Positions 11,073-22,660 of a stretch of DNA of 64,000 nt are shown here, piece by piece. Source of the DNA: Alentia gelatinosa (taxonomy: Eukaryota > Annelida > Polychaeta > Phyllodocida > Polynoidae); the NCBI GenBank assembly GCA_950022655.1, contig OX465584.1:51876723-51940722 (forward strand). The letters are read 5' to 3'. The notes under the pieces were generated by a model. The model made no database searches. It was not told the origin of the DNA and was given only the letters and a program-made list of their open reading frames with translations. The translations under genes were made by a program, and so were the position numbers. Every line of letters starts with the position of its first letter. Within the stretch, counting starts at the first letter, position 1.

Positions 11073-11675
11073 CGAGACCGCCCGCGGCTCTTATATAGAC
11101 TCAGAGCGAGGTGTTTGTGTGTCCCGCCCGGCGTACGCCGCCCGCCGTCCGCAGTCCGCCGTCCGCCGTCCGCGGCTTTTATGTAGACTCAGAGCGAGGT
11201 GTTTGTGGGTCCCGCCCGGCGTACGCCGTCCGCCGTCCGCAGTCGCCGTCCGCCGTCCGCGGCTTTTATGTAGACTCAGAGCGAGGTGTTTGTGGGTCCC
11301 GCCCGGCGTACGCCGTCCGCCGTCCGCAGTCGCCGTCCGCCGTCCGCGGCTTTTATGTAGACTCAGAGCGAGGTGTTTGTGTGTCCCGCCCGGCGTACGC
11401 CGCCCGCCGTCCGCCGCCCGCCACCCGCCAACCACCGCCCGCCGTCCGCCGCTCTCATATAGGTTCAGAGCGAGGTGTTTGTCTGTCCCGCCCGGCGTAC
11501 GCCGCCCGCCGTCCGCAGTCGCCGTCCGCCGTCCGCGGCTTTTATGTAGACTCAGAGCGAGGTGTTTGTGGGTCCCGCCCGGCGTACGCCGTCCGCCGTC
11601 CGCAGTCGCCGTCCGCCGTCCGCGGCTTTTATGTAGACTCAGAGCGAGGTGTTTGTGTGTCCCGCCCGGCGAAGG
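11073..11675. repeat. GC-rich minisatellite, 87-bp unit, seven copies
   Basis: GACTCAGAGCGAGGTGTTTG recurs at 11098, 11186, 11273, 11360, about 11463, 11549 and 11636, so the period is 86-88 bp with one 103-bp unit. The rest of each unit is GTCCGCC/CGCCGTC-rich. Long frames on both strands here (up to 287 codons) follow from the repeat. Confidence 0.93.
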
Positions 11676-11847
11676 CCGCCCGCCGCCCGCCGCCCGCCAC
11701 CCGCCACCCGCCGCCCGCCGCCCGCCGCCCGCCACCCGCCACCCGCCGCCCGCCGCCCGCCGCCCGCCGCCCGCCACCCGCCGCCCGCCGCCCGCCGCCC
11801 GCCACCCGCCGCCCGCCGCCCGCCGCCCGCCGCCCCCCGTCCGCCGC
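11676..11847. repeat. Heptamer array CCGCCCG/CCACCCG
   Basis: Perfect and near-perfect 7-bp units, C-rich on the plus strand, directly continuing the GC part of the 87-bp unit. Confidence 0.92.
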
Positions 11848-11867
11848 CCCTCACTATTCTGTCAATA

Positions 11868-12105
11868 TGAGGCAGATAGCCATTGTGTTATGGAGGTTGC
11901 CCTCTTGCCCTCTGCGCCAAAAAAGGTGCATGGTGCAGTTATATGGGGGTTGATTTTCGTGTTTTTTCTCGTCTGGCTATAGAGGTTTTTTTAGCATAGT
12001 CTCACGATTATCAATTAATTATAACAACCGGTAACAGCTATTGTCACCCGAATACAGTAGCGCTGTCTCATAATGGCAGAGCTTGCAATCCCTCTGTGCC
12101 CTATA
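11868..12105. mobile_element. TATAGGGCAC-ended element, copy 2
   Basis: The right end CCTCTGTGCCCTATA is intact; the left end (GCCATTGTGTTATGG) is eroded. Interior order matches the copy at 4166. Confidence 0.55.
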
Positions 12106-12360
12106 CTGGTGAGGGATTTTCGATTCAGTGATCTGCATAGGTTGATCTTAATCCACCAACTTCACTGACGTTTCCTTGCTGGCACTTACCCGATACCTAA
12201 CTCTAACTTTTAAAAGAAGCTACGAGAAACATATATGATACGTCCATAAATGATGTCATGCAACAGGGGCATGACAACTGGGCACGAAGGTCAAAAATAG
12301 TATGACGTCATCTATGGACAGCAAGAGACCAACATCATAATGCCCTCCATGTCATAGCCT

Positions 12361-12860
12361 TTTACTATGGACACTTTGTATGAGGTGGATAATAGATATC
12401 TGTATGTGTCGGGTATGTCCATACAGAGTTCCTATACATTTAGAATAGACACATTGTACAAGGTGGATAATATGTATCCGTATACGCCGGGTATGTCCAT
12501 ACAGAGTTCCTATAGATTCAGTATAGACACATTGTATAAGGTGGATAATAGATATTCGTATACGCCGGGTATGTCCATACAGAGTTCCTATAGATTTAGT
12601 ATAGACACATTGTATAAGGTGGATAATAGATATTCGTATACGCCGGGTATGTCCATACAGAGTTCCTATAGATTTAGTATAGACACATTGTATAAGGTGG
12701 ATAATAGATATTCGTATACGCCGGGTATGTCCATACAGAGTTCCTATAGATTTAGTATAGACACATTGTATAAGGTGGATAATAGATATTCGTATACGCC
12801 GGGTATGTCCATACAGAGTTCCTATAAGTTAACTCTGAACACTGTATTGGGTGGATAATA
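12361..12860. repeat. 78-bp minisatellite, about six units
   Basis: GGTATGTCCATACAGAGTTC recurs at 12412, 12490, 12568, 12646, 12724 and 12802, an exact 78-bp period. Units also carry TTGTATAAGGTGGATAATA. Because 78 is divisible by three, a 163-codon frame (12367-12858) stays open; it is a repeat artefact unless shown to be expressed. The same repeat, with a looser period, lies in intron 5 of the ACSS3 gene. Confidence 0.95.
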
Positions 12861-13384
12861 GATTCTAAGATAGGATGCAAAGCTGCAGAAGATTAGGTAT
12901 GATTTTGGAAAGGGAGGGTTGGGGAAGCAGAAGGTTGTATGTACATTCAAGACTTCCTCAAACTGCGATAAAAGAGCTCATTGGGTAGCTTAGATCATCA
13001 CTTTCTTCCGGAATTAATCATGGCTGACCTTAGGGATGGATTTCAATTACTGGAGTATTAGATGCGGTTCTTTTGCAGTCCTTTTTACTTTCCTAAATGT
13101 ACAAAAAGGCTCCAAAAAGTGATACAAAAGAACAAAACAGGAGTTTTAATCATCAAAAGGGATTTATTATACATCTCTGAAGGTAAGGGCGCATGCACAT
13201 GCACTGACATTGACAGGATTACTTAGAACAAAGGAACTGATTTTCTGTACTATAGGAATAAGCAGTTGCGCTCTCTGTCAGCTAGGCAGTCAAAGTTTCT
13301 CGGACTATCCAATCGTAAACTTCTGTCGTGATCCAGTCGGTGACTCATGCTCCAAGGCTAAGGTAGCTACTGACATCCAACATG
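12861..13384. other. No gene seen
   Basis: Nothing recognised. Confidence 0.35.
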
Positions 13385-13640
13385 TTGGATCATCAGGAAC
13401 TCTATGATTGGCGTTTCCGATCATAGCCTATTGGTATCCAATCCAATCGTAGAGTCAATCGTAGAAACATGGTCCACTGCCACGATTTTGTCTGACCTCC
13501 CGATGAAATTTTATTCCGCTCAGGAGGTCGATCGTAAGACCTATCGGGACCAGAATCGGCGTTGGTGGATGCAAGGCCGAATTCTTCAATTCTAGTCGGG
13601 GACTCTATCGGGAACTCTATCGGGGACCTTATCGAGGTCA
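13385..13640. repeat. Divergent relative of the 282-bp family
   Basis: AATCGTAGA, CATGGTCCACTGCC, TCTGACCTCCCGAT, CTATCGGGACC and GGTGGATGCAAGGCC keep the motif order of the 282-bp elements. The 119-codon minus frame across it is not considered a gene. Confidence 0.4.
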
Positions 13641-13990
13641 CATGAATGTAGTCCGGACAGGATGTGCGATCCGTGTTTACTACGCGTGCGCAGAATGTAT
13701 CATCAGACCACTGAGCGTTCTGCACTGCATTTTCTTGTCGCCGTTCCATGATGGTTTTCAAACAGTATTCTATGGCAAGAGTGCTTAATTTTTCTCATCT
13801 TTTGACTGAGAAAATCATGTGCATGTCAATAAATATGATCCCCCGACCATGGAGGCCATGGAGCATGCCAAGTTTTCTTACCGATGTGGAACGAACATAA
13901 CAAGGGACAGGAGAGGTAAGGGGAAGGTAGAATTAGATACCCCAAGGTTAATGTAGGGACACTAAGTCGTGATCTATGTGTGAATTATTG

Positions 13991-14380
13991 TTAAAGGCAT
14001 GTCCTACAATTCACGGTGGCGCCACCTGGTGATTTTCAAATATTGTCAATTATCAATCAAAACTCATTCCATGGGATTCATACTAATGCAAATTGACTAC
14101 ATCTAACGTTTTTCTCTCGTGTATCTAATCCTAATTTGTAAAATAAGCCTGTTAACATTTGCTTGATTTACATACTGGAAAATATGGTTTTCTTTCGAAA
14201 ACAAGGGTGGTGACCTACGAATTTTAAAACTTGAATGTGTAGTACTATATATCTACTATATTCTGTGAAAGTAGGAGGAAGATGATATGGGTTTTAACAA
14301 CGTGATAAACAACTTTTTAGAATTTCTATATATATATTCTATTATGAAATTATCATAATATTGATCTCTAATGCCTTTAA
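13991..14380. mobile_element. TTAAAGGCAT-ended element, copy A
   Basis: Ends TTAAAGGCAT and ATGCCTTTAA; next to the left end CCTACAATTCACGGTGGCGC recurs in copies at 34603 and 50633. Non-coding, 390 bp. TTAA at both ends may be a target-site duplication. Confidence 0.7.
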
Positions 14381-14512
14381 AGGAACACAGGTAGTTGTCA
14401 CAGTTGTGGATGGGCGTGAGAGTGTGTCTTTGTGTGTCAAAAGATCACAATGAATGTAGATCACATGCCAATGTGTATGGATATTACAGAGGAAGCCTAT
14501 GGAAATAAAAGG

Positions 14513-14778
14513 TCAGAGCTCGTATCATATCGAGTTTGAATAGCATAGTATTTCAGAAGGCGAAACCGGGTGAATTATGTAGTGATTTAAACGAGATGGG
14601 ATTGAGCTCTGACCGTAAACCTGAACAAGTTTCTGAATTTATCTCAACCCTCACAATGTCTAATTGTTTAACATTTGGGACATAATCCCCCATTGAGTAT
14701 TTTATTCTAAATACTCCGTGGGCATTGAGTAGAGTTCTCAATGTTCAGTCTATGGGGGAAAATACCAGAGGTGAGATA
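14513..14778. mobile_element. Class A bipartite element
   Basis: Hairpin with CGAGTTTGAAT / ATTTAAACGAGAT inner arms around GAAGGCGAAACCGGGTGA; the module 14639-14778 runs TTATCTCAACCC to AGAGGTGAGATA. Outer arms GAGCTCTGACC match 59261-59552. Confidence 0.65.
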
Positions 14779-15419
14779 TCTATAGATGCGAATGGGTGAG
14801 AATTGGCATGAGTGACTGCATAGTGTGCGAGATTGCGTGAGAGAAATTTTTGTAAATGGCTTTGAATTTGCGATAGTCTGACCAGGCCTTCTCTCTGCTT
14901 TATCATTGGTATCAAAGAGGCATCTGTAGGAAAGGTTTCGAAAGTCAATTTGGTAGTCCTTCTATACTGTTCCAACCTTTTACCAGTGTAAGTCAATAAA
15001 TGTGTGCCCTACATGAATTATTTTCCTATCTCGTACTCTAAATCTAACAGTTTCACTCTGTTTTTTGTGGCATTTGGATTTATTTTCGTTAGGTCATGAG
15101 GGCAACGCCAAACGACACAAACACTGACCTTCCCGGACCACAGGTCAGGTCAGAGGTCAGAGGTGACGTCATGACATGCGCAGAGGGCGTCTGGCCTGAC
15201 GCTAATGGCGTGTGGATGTGGCAAGAACAATGACGTAGGGCCTCGTTCTGAATCCAGAACCTTCAGTCTTGACACTCTCCTGGAACAGCTATTGTATTCT
15301 TTTTCCTGCAGATGCACGTATCTCTGCCGCAACCTGCCTGTTTAGGCCAAAATCTGGCCCATACACCATTTTTTAAGATATCCTAAATTCATAGCGTTTT
15401 GGGGAGTATAAAAATTGTG
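14779..15419. other. No gene seen
   Basis: GGTCAGGTCAGAGGTCAGAGG at 15143-15163 is a short AGGTCA-type direct repeat resembling nuclear-receptor half-sites. There is no other support for a regulatory role. Confidence 0.25.
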
Positions 15420-15700
15420 GTTTATTTCTAAATAGAGATGCACATAGTCATATGGTAAATGATGTACACTCATTTCTGTTATTTGTTATGTCAAATGAGA
15501 CATAGTTATACAGATTGCTTTCTTCAGTCGAAGGTACCTCATGTATTGAAGGGTTTTGTTTGTCAACATATCACATGTGCTCATTCAAATGGGCAGTCTA
15601 ATCAAATTTGGATTCACATTATAAAGTGATTTAAAGCTTTAAAAAAAACACCAAAACAGCTGGATTCTTTATGAAGCTCATTTAACAATTCCCATATTTC
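15420..15700. repeat. Dispersed repeat, inverted relative to 22384
   Basis: TTGGATTCACATTATAAAGT, AACAGCTGGATT and GGGCAGTCTAATCAA occur here and, inverted, at 22384-22660, with the same order over about 270 bp. Class unknown. Confidence 0.6.
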
Positions 15701-16237
15701 CTAACTCTTAATATATGAGTCGGTTGAGTTTGAGTTTCATAACTTTTGACAATTGCCTTGTTTTGAATCCGATATATTGGCTGGTTCTCCCTATCATTAG
15801 CGAATACCGAGGAACCAGCGTATGACGTCACTGGATTGAGGCAGAGATTAGCAAGGCAAGCGCCACGAAGGATCTGCTGGGAGAGCGCAGTGGCGTGTTT
15901 AACTGCGCAGTGGTTAGCTTAGTGTAGATGGTGGTCTAGCTACTTGTGATCATGTTTGTTTATTATCTAGGCCATAATGTTTTTGTAAATGTATACATGA
16001 AGGAGGTTTGTTTGTATAGATTATGTCATGTATGACAGATCGCCAGTGAAATGCATTTGAGAATTTGGACTGGTTGAGAAGTCAGAAGAAGTAATAAATT
16101 GGTGTATGAATACACAATAACGATTGGTTTTGTGTACAAGTTGCCGTAATTTTTTTAAATTATTTTTCCCATCATGTCTATTACGGGTAATCATCTTTAC
16201 GGGCTCGGTCTAATCGTTCTTCGCCCGTTCCCAAATT
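15701..16237. other. No gene seen
   Basis: Nothing recognised apart from a GAACCAGCGTATGACG word resembling GAACAAGCGTATGAC at 24280. Confidence 0.3.
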
Positions 16238-16310
16238 TCTGAGTAGTTGACGCATAGTAATATCCGAGCGACAGCATCAACTATGAGGAGATTACGGTCA
16301 CTCATATATA
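16238..16310. mobile_element. Class B hairpin fragment
   Basis: TGAGTAGTTGACGCATAGTA and TATCCGAGCGACAGC are the class B centre, with short imperfect arms only. Confidence 0.5.
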
Positions 16311-16666
16311 CAAAACAGTCTTTATTGTATTTATTGCCAATTTACAGGATTAATAACAAAAAAAGACCATGTATCAACTTACAGGATGACTACACATTCC
16401 ATAAAATCACTGTACTGTCAAGCATGGTGATAATTCGGTAGATACTTATGCCAGTTATATAGTTTCCTATTTTTCTGTGTTCTTAGTGTGAAAAACGGTT
16501 TATGACAGTGATTTCTGATGGTAAATGGGATTTTTATCTAATTCTAGATTCAGCAAAAACTCTCAGTTTAAAAACATTGTAATCGTTAACTGTCACTAAA
16601 CACCCACTTTAATCGGTTCTCGGGCCTACAATAGAGCATAATTAGAAGGAAACTCACGAGATGACA

Positions 16667-16931
16667 ATAACTTGGCCCGTACTTAACCGAGTTTCACCAC
16701 GGAGTAATTCATGAAGCGAGGCTGAGTAAATTACATAACAGTCAAACGAGGTGGCATGCGTACCAAGTTATTTTCAACATGTGGGTTTCTGATTTTATCT
16801 CACCCCGCATAACGTAATTAATAACACAAATCACCCAATTAGCCATTGAGTATTGGGTACACTACCTTCACGGCCTAGGAGAATGAGTTCCTAACGCTAA
16901 GCCTATGGACAAAAATACCGGGGTAAGATGA
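16667..16931. mobile_element. Class A bipartite element
   Basis: Arms AACTTGGCCCGTAC / GCGTACCAAGTT around GAAGCGAGGCTGAGTAA; the module 16795-16931 runs TTATCTCACCCC to CCGGGGTAAGATGA with CTAAGCCTATGG. Confidence 0.65.
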
Positions 16932-17326
16932 TGCATGATACGAAGCTTTCCCTAGACGATACTACACAAAAATCTAAGCGTCTAATTGAACACTATTATT
17001 TTGTGACCTGCCAGGTCAGTGACATTCATAATTAGCAGTGATAGAATGAGCACAAGTGCAACGTATCATTAGATGCAGACATCAGTAGTTGCCTTGTAAC
17101 AAACAGATGCAGATGACTCTGCCGTGACCCACTGCGAGATTTATCTCTCTACGATATTGGGACTCCCCCAAGTCGCATACGCCCTCCAGACGTAAAGGCC
17201 ATGACACACTGTGCGATTTTGGAACATGAATGTTCCTTTATCGGCGACAAAAGAACAAACGTAAGCTCAGGCGAGGCCTGTAAATTGAGTCGTTCTGTGT
17301 AGCACCCCCTCCAGGACTTTGCCTAA

Positions 17327-17608
17327 GGCCTGGCGTCCACCTACTACGATAGAAAATTAGACCTACCGACATGGTACCGATACAAAAAGTCAATATCGGA
17401 GACATATCGGGAAGGTGCAGAATCGTAAACATATGTCTAGATATGCCGATCCACCACGCATCGTATGCGGTTTTTATCGATGTCTAATCGTAGAAACCTG
17501 GTCAACTGTCCCGATATTAGGTGACCTTCCGACGCGATTTTGATTTTTTATCGGAAGGTACATCGTAGACAATATCGGTGCCATATCGTAGTAGGTGGAC
17601 GCCGGGCC
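17327..17608. mobile_element. 282-bp TIR element, copy 3
   Basis: Same length and ends as copies at 1105 and 7943. The flanks are TAA on the left and TTA on the right, so the duplication fits TWA with one change or is not exact. Confidence 0.78.
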
Positions 17609-17812
17609 TTAGATTTGGAAATCCCCCCTGTAGTTATGTACCTTTGTCGCCGATAGATTGCAGTAAAATGTCTCGAAATCGGGACTGATAAATTCAGGAT
17701 CCGGTTCCTTATTACCGTTGTCGTCGACAACGGAGTTTGAGAAATGCCCCCTGTTGGGCCTACGGATATCTACCCCTCCGTAATCGTTAGGTAGAGTAGT
17801 TAAATAGAACTG

Positions 17813-18190
17813 AACGGGAGTTAGCCTGAGTAGTTTTTATGCCACGACGGGCAGGTCGTGTAGTGAGGAACATACCTGACCAGAATGGCTTAAAAACTAC
17901 TCAGGCTAACTCGAGTTTGGTTCTGTATTTATCCTACCCCATCTCTGCGCTTTTGGATTACTAAAATATGAATATCGACTCAACGACCAACCTTAAATGA
18001 GTGCCGGATATCCGTTTGCTACCAGGTACTTGTTATTGTCGGAGGAAACCACTAAGCTGACATCCTGGTCTCTGATTGGTCAATTTTTTTATTACTCTAG
18101 AGGCATAAAAAACACTTTATGTCATGGCCTGCCACATAAAATTTGCCAATGTTAAGTCTATGGCGGTTTTTTTTATTAGGGGTAGGATAA
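17813..18190. mobile_element. Bipartite element with a different hairpin centre
   Basis: Hairpin 17813-17917 with arms GTTAGCCTGAGTAGTTTTTA / TAAAAACTACTCAGGCTAAC around GACGGGCAGGTCGTGTAGTG. The module 17929-18190 runs TTATCCTACCCC to GGGGTAGGATAA with TTAAGTCTATGG. The module matches the one at 7135 but the hairpin does not. Confidence 0.7.
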
Positions 18191-20215
18191 TCTGCACTAT
18201 GCCACACACAGACTCGGCAACCCGTACTTACCGATTTGGCCCCCAAAGACCGATTCAGCCCATCGCAGGTACATGTGATCATGTGATCATGTGATAATTG
18301 CCTGAGTTTTAACTTGGAAAAAGATGGGCATATGTATGGTAGCTAGGCCTGCCAATGTATCCTTGTGTATCCAGTTTTGGTGATCTTGAGTTATCTAAGC
18401 TACCGGTATATCTAAAGTATTATTGATGTGACATGCATGTATGATCGTAACAGTGTTCTCTAGTGTAGACAGAATATGCCTACGAAGAACTCCCGCTAAT
18501 AACCACCACTCCCATCCTAGACTGTCCTCAGTCCCTGTATCCCACCCCTCCACCCCTTCTGAGTGACACAGTTGATTCATGGGTCAGTCAGAGAAGGACA
18601 CATGCTATTATGAATTGTATTCCGATTTTCTTTAATCATTTAATGAATGTTCATAATCAATGACTTGAGCAGTGATGGTCGTCGCCAAACGCAAATTCGC
18701 CAGAGACAAATTAAAATGCCCTAACGATTTAGGGAGTTAATCGGTGGGAACGAAATCGTACCGTGTATTTCCCACTTTAGTGGAATTAACACGGTGGGTA
18801 TCATGTACCTCCAGGGTTCAAAATCTCATGACATTCTGTTCCTTTTTAAAGGGTAAATGTCGCCAACAATTGCAGGGGGGAAAACATGACTCAGGAAAAT
18901 GGAACCCTACAATTTAAACAAAGAAAATGTGTTCGAGTACAGAATCGCAGCAGGATTTATCTCAGACAAACACCCTGTGAGTTACATGAATCCCACCGTG
19001 TGAATACCACTTCACTCAACTCCTTATTATCATCCCGGGTATGTAAAGGATCCGGTACCGACTGACATGGCCACAACACAACCGCATGTCTCCCAATGAA
19101 CCATAGTGTTCCGATTTCTGATTGTATAAACTGAATATAATTTCCGATGTAGATGTAGAAATAGCTGAAATTTCCATTTCTTGCATCGGATTTCCGATGT
19201 CAAGACATGTAAATACCGTTTAACCGCAATAACTGTGGGATTAAAGTCATTGGTCTATGGGTGTACCATGACGGGAACCAGGCAACATTGGATCCTATAA
19301 ACACATTATATTATGGGATACCTCAATAGGCCCTATGGAGGGGCAGTTTATCGCAAGTGCCGTCGACTTGCACAGTGAGTGCACAGCAGAAATTGGTATA
19401 GGAATCGCATGCGATTTTGTGGTCCACTTTGCGCTTTCTATCAGTTTGTTCTATATGAGATATATTCCCCTGGCTGTGTTGTTGTTGACAACAGGTTATC
19501 AAACCCAGTGGTCCTGGGTCCAAATATCGCCGGGAAACTGAATTGCTCCGTTGGTCAGGACTAGCCTGCGACTCCGGTACAGGCGGCCGGAGGCCCTCAC
19601 CACAGAGGTACAGGACACCAGGAATAAATTCGCAGGGGAAAAGACAGACATGTTTGAATTTCATCGCATGCGATTCAAGGACCTGGGGAGGTAGAATTTG
19701 TCAGTGAGAAAATGCACCCTCTACGGGTTTGTGTGTGTGGGGGGAGGAGGAATCGCAGAGCCGAGGATCGCAAGGCAGAACCCACTGTGCGATTTGAGAT
19801 GGAGGGGCAATTCATCGCAGGGAAAGGAACATGAATCGCACAGTGAGTTCAGGCCTTATATCACACATAATGGGCCAATTCTCTGACACACGCCGCACGC
19901 ACATGCCTAGTCCAAGTCCAAGAATGTGTCAAGGAGAAATAGCCGAGATCATAGGCTTGTTACGCCAAGCTGACCCGTTTTGGCATCAATTTCGTCCGAT
20001 CGACCATGCGGCGGAGACGCTGATGTGACGTGTGTGGAATGCGGGGAACGCCAATGACGTCACAGCTCCTATTTTGAGGAAGCCTGTTTCTACCACTCCC
20101 CTGCGACTGTGTCTTCTTGCTCATGCATTCTCAGCGCGATGTTTTTGTTTTCCTTTCTATGTATCAGGTATTTCTTCAGTGAAAAGAGGTCCGCATTCCT
20201 CTTGTCACGTGATAC
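18191..20215. other. Unexplained stretch, possible old inverted-repeat material
   Basis: The word ATCGCATGCGATT occurs at 19406 and 19664 and AATCGCACAGTGAG near 19833, with related words near 17210, which suggests a degraded element. The 113-codon minus frame at 19323-19664 lies in it and is not convincing as a gene. Confidence 0.3.
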
Positions 20216-20283
20216 TATAGGGCACAGAGTGATTGCTAGTTCCGCCATCATCCGCCAGGAAATTACAACATAGCGCCTTTGAG
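20216..20283. mobile_element. TATAGGGCAC-ended element, left end only
   Basis: TATAGGGCACAGAGTGATTG and the following 45 bp match 27862-27925 closely; the right end is absent. Confidence 0.55.
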
Positions 20284-21003
20284 TAACTCTAATCAAAGAG
20301 AAGGGGTAAGAAGGGTGGGGGATGTGTAACGTAGTGCTTGCCTTTTAAATTGTTTGAGATTTGTATGATTGTCCTGGCTATGGGACTTGACTAGTTTACC
20401 TTTTACCTCGTTAGAAATTGTATAGAAATTATATCGAAACTTGTACACTACATTTGCATTCAAACCAGCTGTCACAGTTGAGCAGATGCCAGTATGAAAA
20501 CTTAACATAAATTATCTTGTCACAACTCTTCTCGTATAAAAAGTATCGTTTTTTCAGCATCTATAGACTTGTATCACATGGAATAGACTACCTGAAAGGA
20601 ATTTTGAACCTATTGTGATAGGTATCATTTTGTTGAAACTGGGACTAATAACACTAGAATATACGCAGACCGAATAAGGAATAACATAGAATGGGCGGCA
20701 ACTTCCAAATTAGCTGACTACAGTCAGGATGTTTAGATAAGGATGAGTATTAGATATATTTCCATAAAAAGTTATAAACAACAACAACAAAAATGTAGAG
20801 CAACCACAAGCACCATGTAATGGAAATGAACTAACATAACTATGTTGAAGTATTGCGAAGTATTATCAACCTATGTAGTATAAGGAATCAATAAACAAAA
20901 ATAATAAAAAGCAGAAAGGATTATAAGTAGATCCCCGTAGATGAAAACATGTGTACGTCTCCACATGTACGGCGATTTATTCCAGGATACTCTGTCCATA
21001 TGT
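20284..21003. other. No gene seen
   Basis: AT-rich sequence with A-rich runs near 20780 and 20890. Confidence 0.35.
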
Positions 21004-21450
21004 AGTGTTGGCCTAGACTGACCTCAGTCCATGCATCCTATTGTAAAGTACCGACCTTGTATTGGCTATTTAATGTTTATATTGTGCAGATGTCAAATAC
21101 GTATATGGACAATATCATAAATGAAACCTGCATAAATGTACATTGTATAATGGCTTCATATTAGTTCCAATGGCGCCCACATCGTGGCATGGTGTTTGGT
21201 GTGGTCACTGGACTGGAACCTGGTCACAGGCAGTCATTGGTCAGTTGGTACTGTGTTCTGATTGATCAGTTAGTGAGCCAATAACTGCGCAGTAGGGCCA
21301 GGTTTACCGCCACCTCCTATCTGTATATAAGTAGATGATTTATATGTGATTAAACAATCTGTTCTAGACCTTGTAACTACACCTCAAGCATTCTAGTTGA
21401 GTTCTTCTGGTTCTGAACCAGGGTATTATAGCCCCAGGACTTTACACTAT
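21004..21450 (+). other. Possible LTR remnant
   Basis: TGGCGCCCACATCGTGGC at 21171 resembles a retroelement primer-binding site. Further right, CTGTATATAAGTAG (21320) and TGATTAAACAATCTGTTC give TATA and polyA-like signals in LTR order. The pieces do not fit one clear LTR and no coding remains were found. Confidence 0.2.
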
Positions 21451-21869
21451 GGCCATCCCTCCACCTATACCTCACCCCTCATTGTGGGGATATTGGCCTG
21501 TCAGGCGTTAGGGGAAGTCCAAATGTTGTAAAGTATTTTTATTTCTTTAAAATCAAGTTGGTTTTGTAATCCACAAAAAAACAAACAAGTTGATTGTTCT
21601 TTAAAAGGTTTTATTGAGGATTTGTTGGATATCGAGATAGGGAGGGGAAAGTTGATTATACAAAGTTTCGTCTTACATATAAGACCTCTTCAGGTAGTTG
21701 ATTTAAAAAGGAATAACTTTTTGGTTTTAGAAATCTATTGCACTGCAATCAAACAAACTTGTAGCCTAGTACAGTGACTTCTTTCTAGATGGATCATACA
21801 AAAGAAGTATCGAATCTTTATAAAGAGTCCAGAGGATTGTACAAAAATACAGTGTAAGAGACTATAATA

Positions 21870-22009
21870 TCTGAATGCCCATGGAGTATTTAGAAAAAAT
21901 ACACAATGGGGGATTATGTCACAAATTTTTTTTTTTTGGTTTTTTTTTTGTTATAGCAGAATTTTTGTCACAAATATTAGCCAATAAGTCAATGTGAAAG
22001 GTGAGATGA
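21870..22009. mobile_element. TTATCTCACCCCT module, damaged
   Basis: GCCCATGGAGTATTTAGAAA, CAATGGGGGATTATGTCACA and GTCAATGTGAAAGGTGAGAT follow the order of 47819-47955. The left end is lost and a T-rich run (21929-21951) interrupts it. Confidence 0.55.
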
Positions 22010-22299
22010 ATTAAGAATTCATAAATTTAAGAAAAATAAACATTGCTACAAAAAATAAATAATGTCGAGAATCAAAGGCATGAGCAAGTCTAGCGTTGCC
22101 CCTATGTGGAGGAGGAAGGCTGTGGATGGCTCTCTGTGAGCGTGATACATTCTCTGCGTGTCGGACATGCCTGAGGCTCAGAGGTCTCTCCATCCCCCAC
22201 AAGCCGACCTCAGAGTAATCATTCACCGTGATTATCTCATCTATCACTTTTAGAGTGTTCGCATTGTCTGGAAATACATACACACAATGTTATCATGAT

Positions 22300-22370
22300 G
22301 CATGGTCTATTGTTCGCATAGTTGACGCGTAGTAATATTCAAGCGAATGGGAAGATATCGCCTTGTGTCA
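22300..22370. mobile_element. Class B hairpin fragment
   Basis: GCATAGTTGACGCGTAGTAA and TATTCAAGCGAATGGGAAGA form the class B centre with little of the arms. Confidence 0.5.
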
Positions 22371-22383
22371 AATATAGGAATTA

Positions 22384-22660
22384 TTAAATGAGCTTCACAG
22401 ACAATCCAGCTGTTTCTTGTTCAGCTTTCAACCACTTTATAATGTGAATCCACAGTTGATTAGACTGCCCCTTCAAATGAGCACATGTGTCATGTTAACA
22501 AACAAAACCCTGGAACACATAAGATTCTTTCCACTGAAGAGACTAATCCCACAGTCTATTTCTGATTTGCCATCACACATGGCAGAAATGAGTATGTATC
22601 ATTTACCATATAAATATATGCATCTCTTTTTACAAATAGAACAAATATATAGAACTGGAT
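22384..22660. repeat. Dispersed repeat, inverse of 15420-15700
   Basis: AATCCAGCTGTTTC, TATAATGTGAATCCACA and AGACTGCCC mirror the other copy. The 112-codon plus frame here is not a recognised protein. Confidence 0.6.

Noticed and set aside
11091..11982. Frames of up to 287 codons on both strands, Arg/Pro-rich or Gly-rich
   Set aside because: GC-rich 87-bp and heptamer repeats rarely contain stops; frames overlap on both strands and have no family.
12367..12858. 163-codon repeat protein
   Set aside because: The 78-bp period keeps one frame open; the same repeat in the ACSS3 intron has lost the frame, so coding is unlikely.
13402..13761. 119-codon minus-strand frame
   Set aside because: Mostly lies over a drifted copy of the 282-bp element; no recognisable domain.
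22011..22283. Possible minus-strand terminal exon beginning after TATTTCCAG at 22272
   Set aside because: An acceptor-like site and a clean frame exist, but no family is recognisable and no matching upstream exon with a donor was found.
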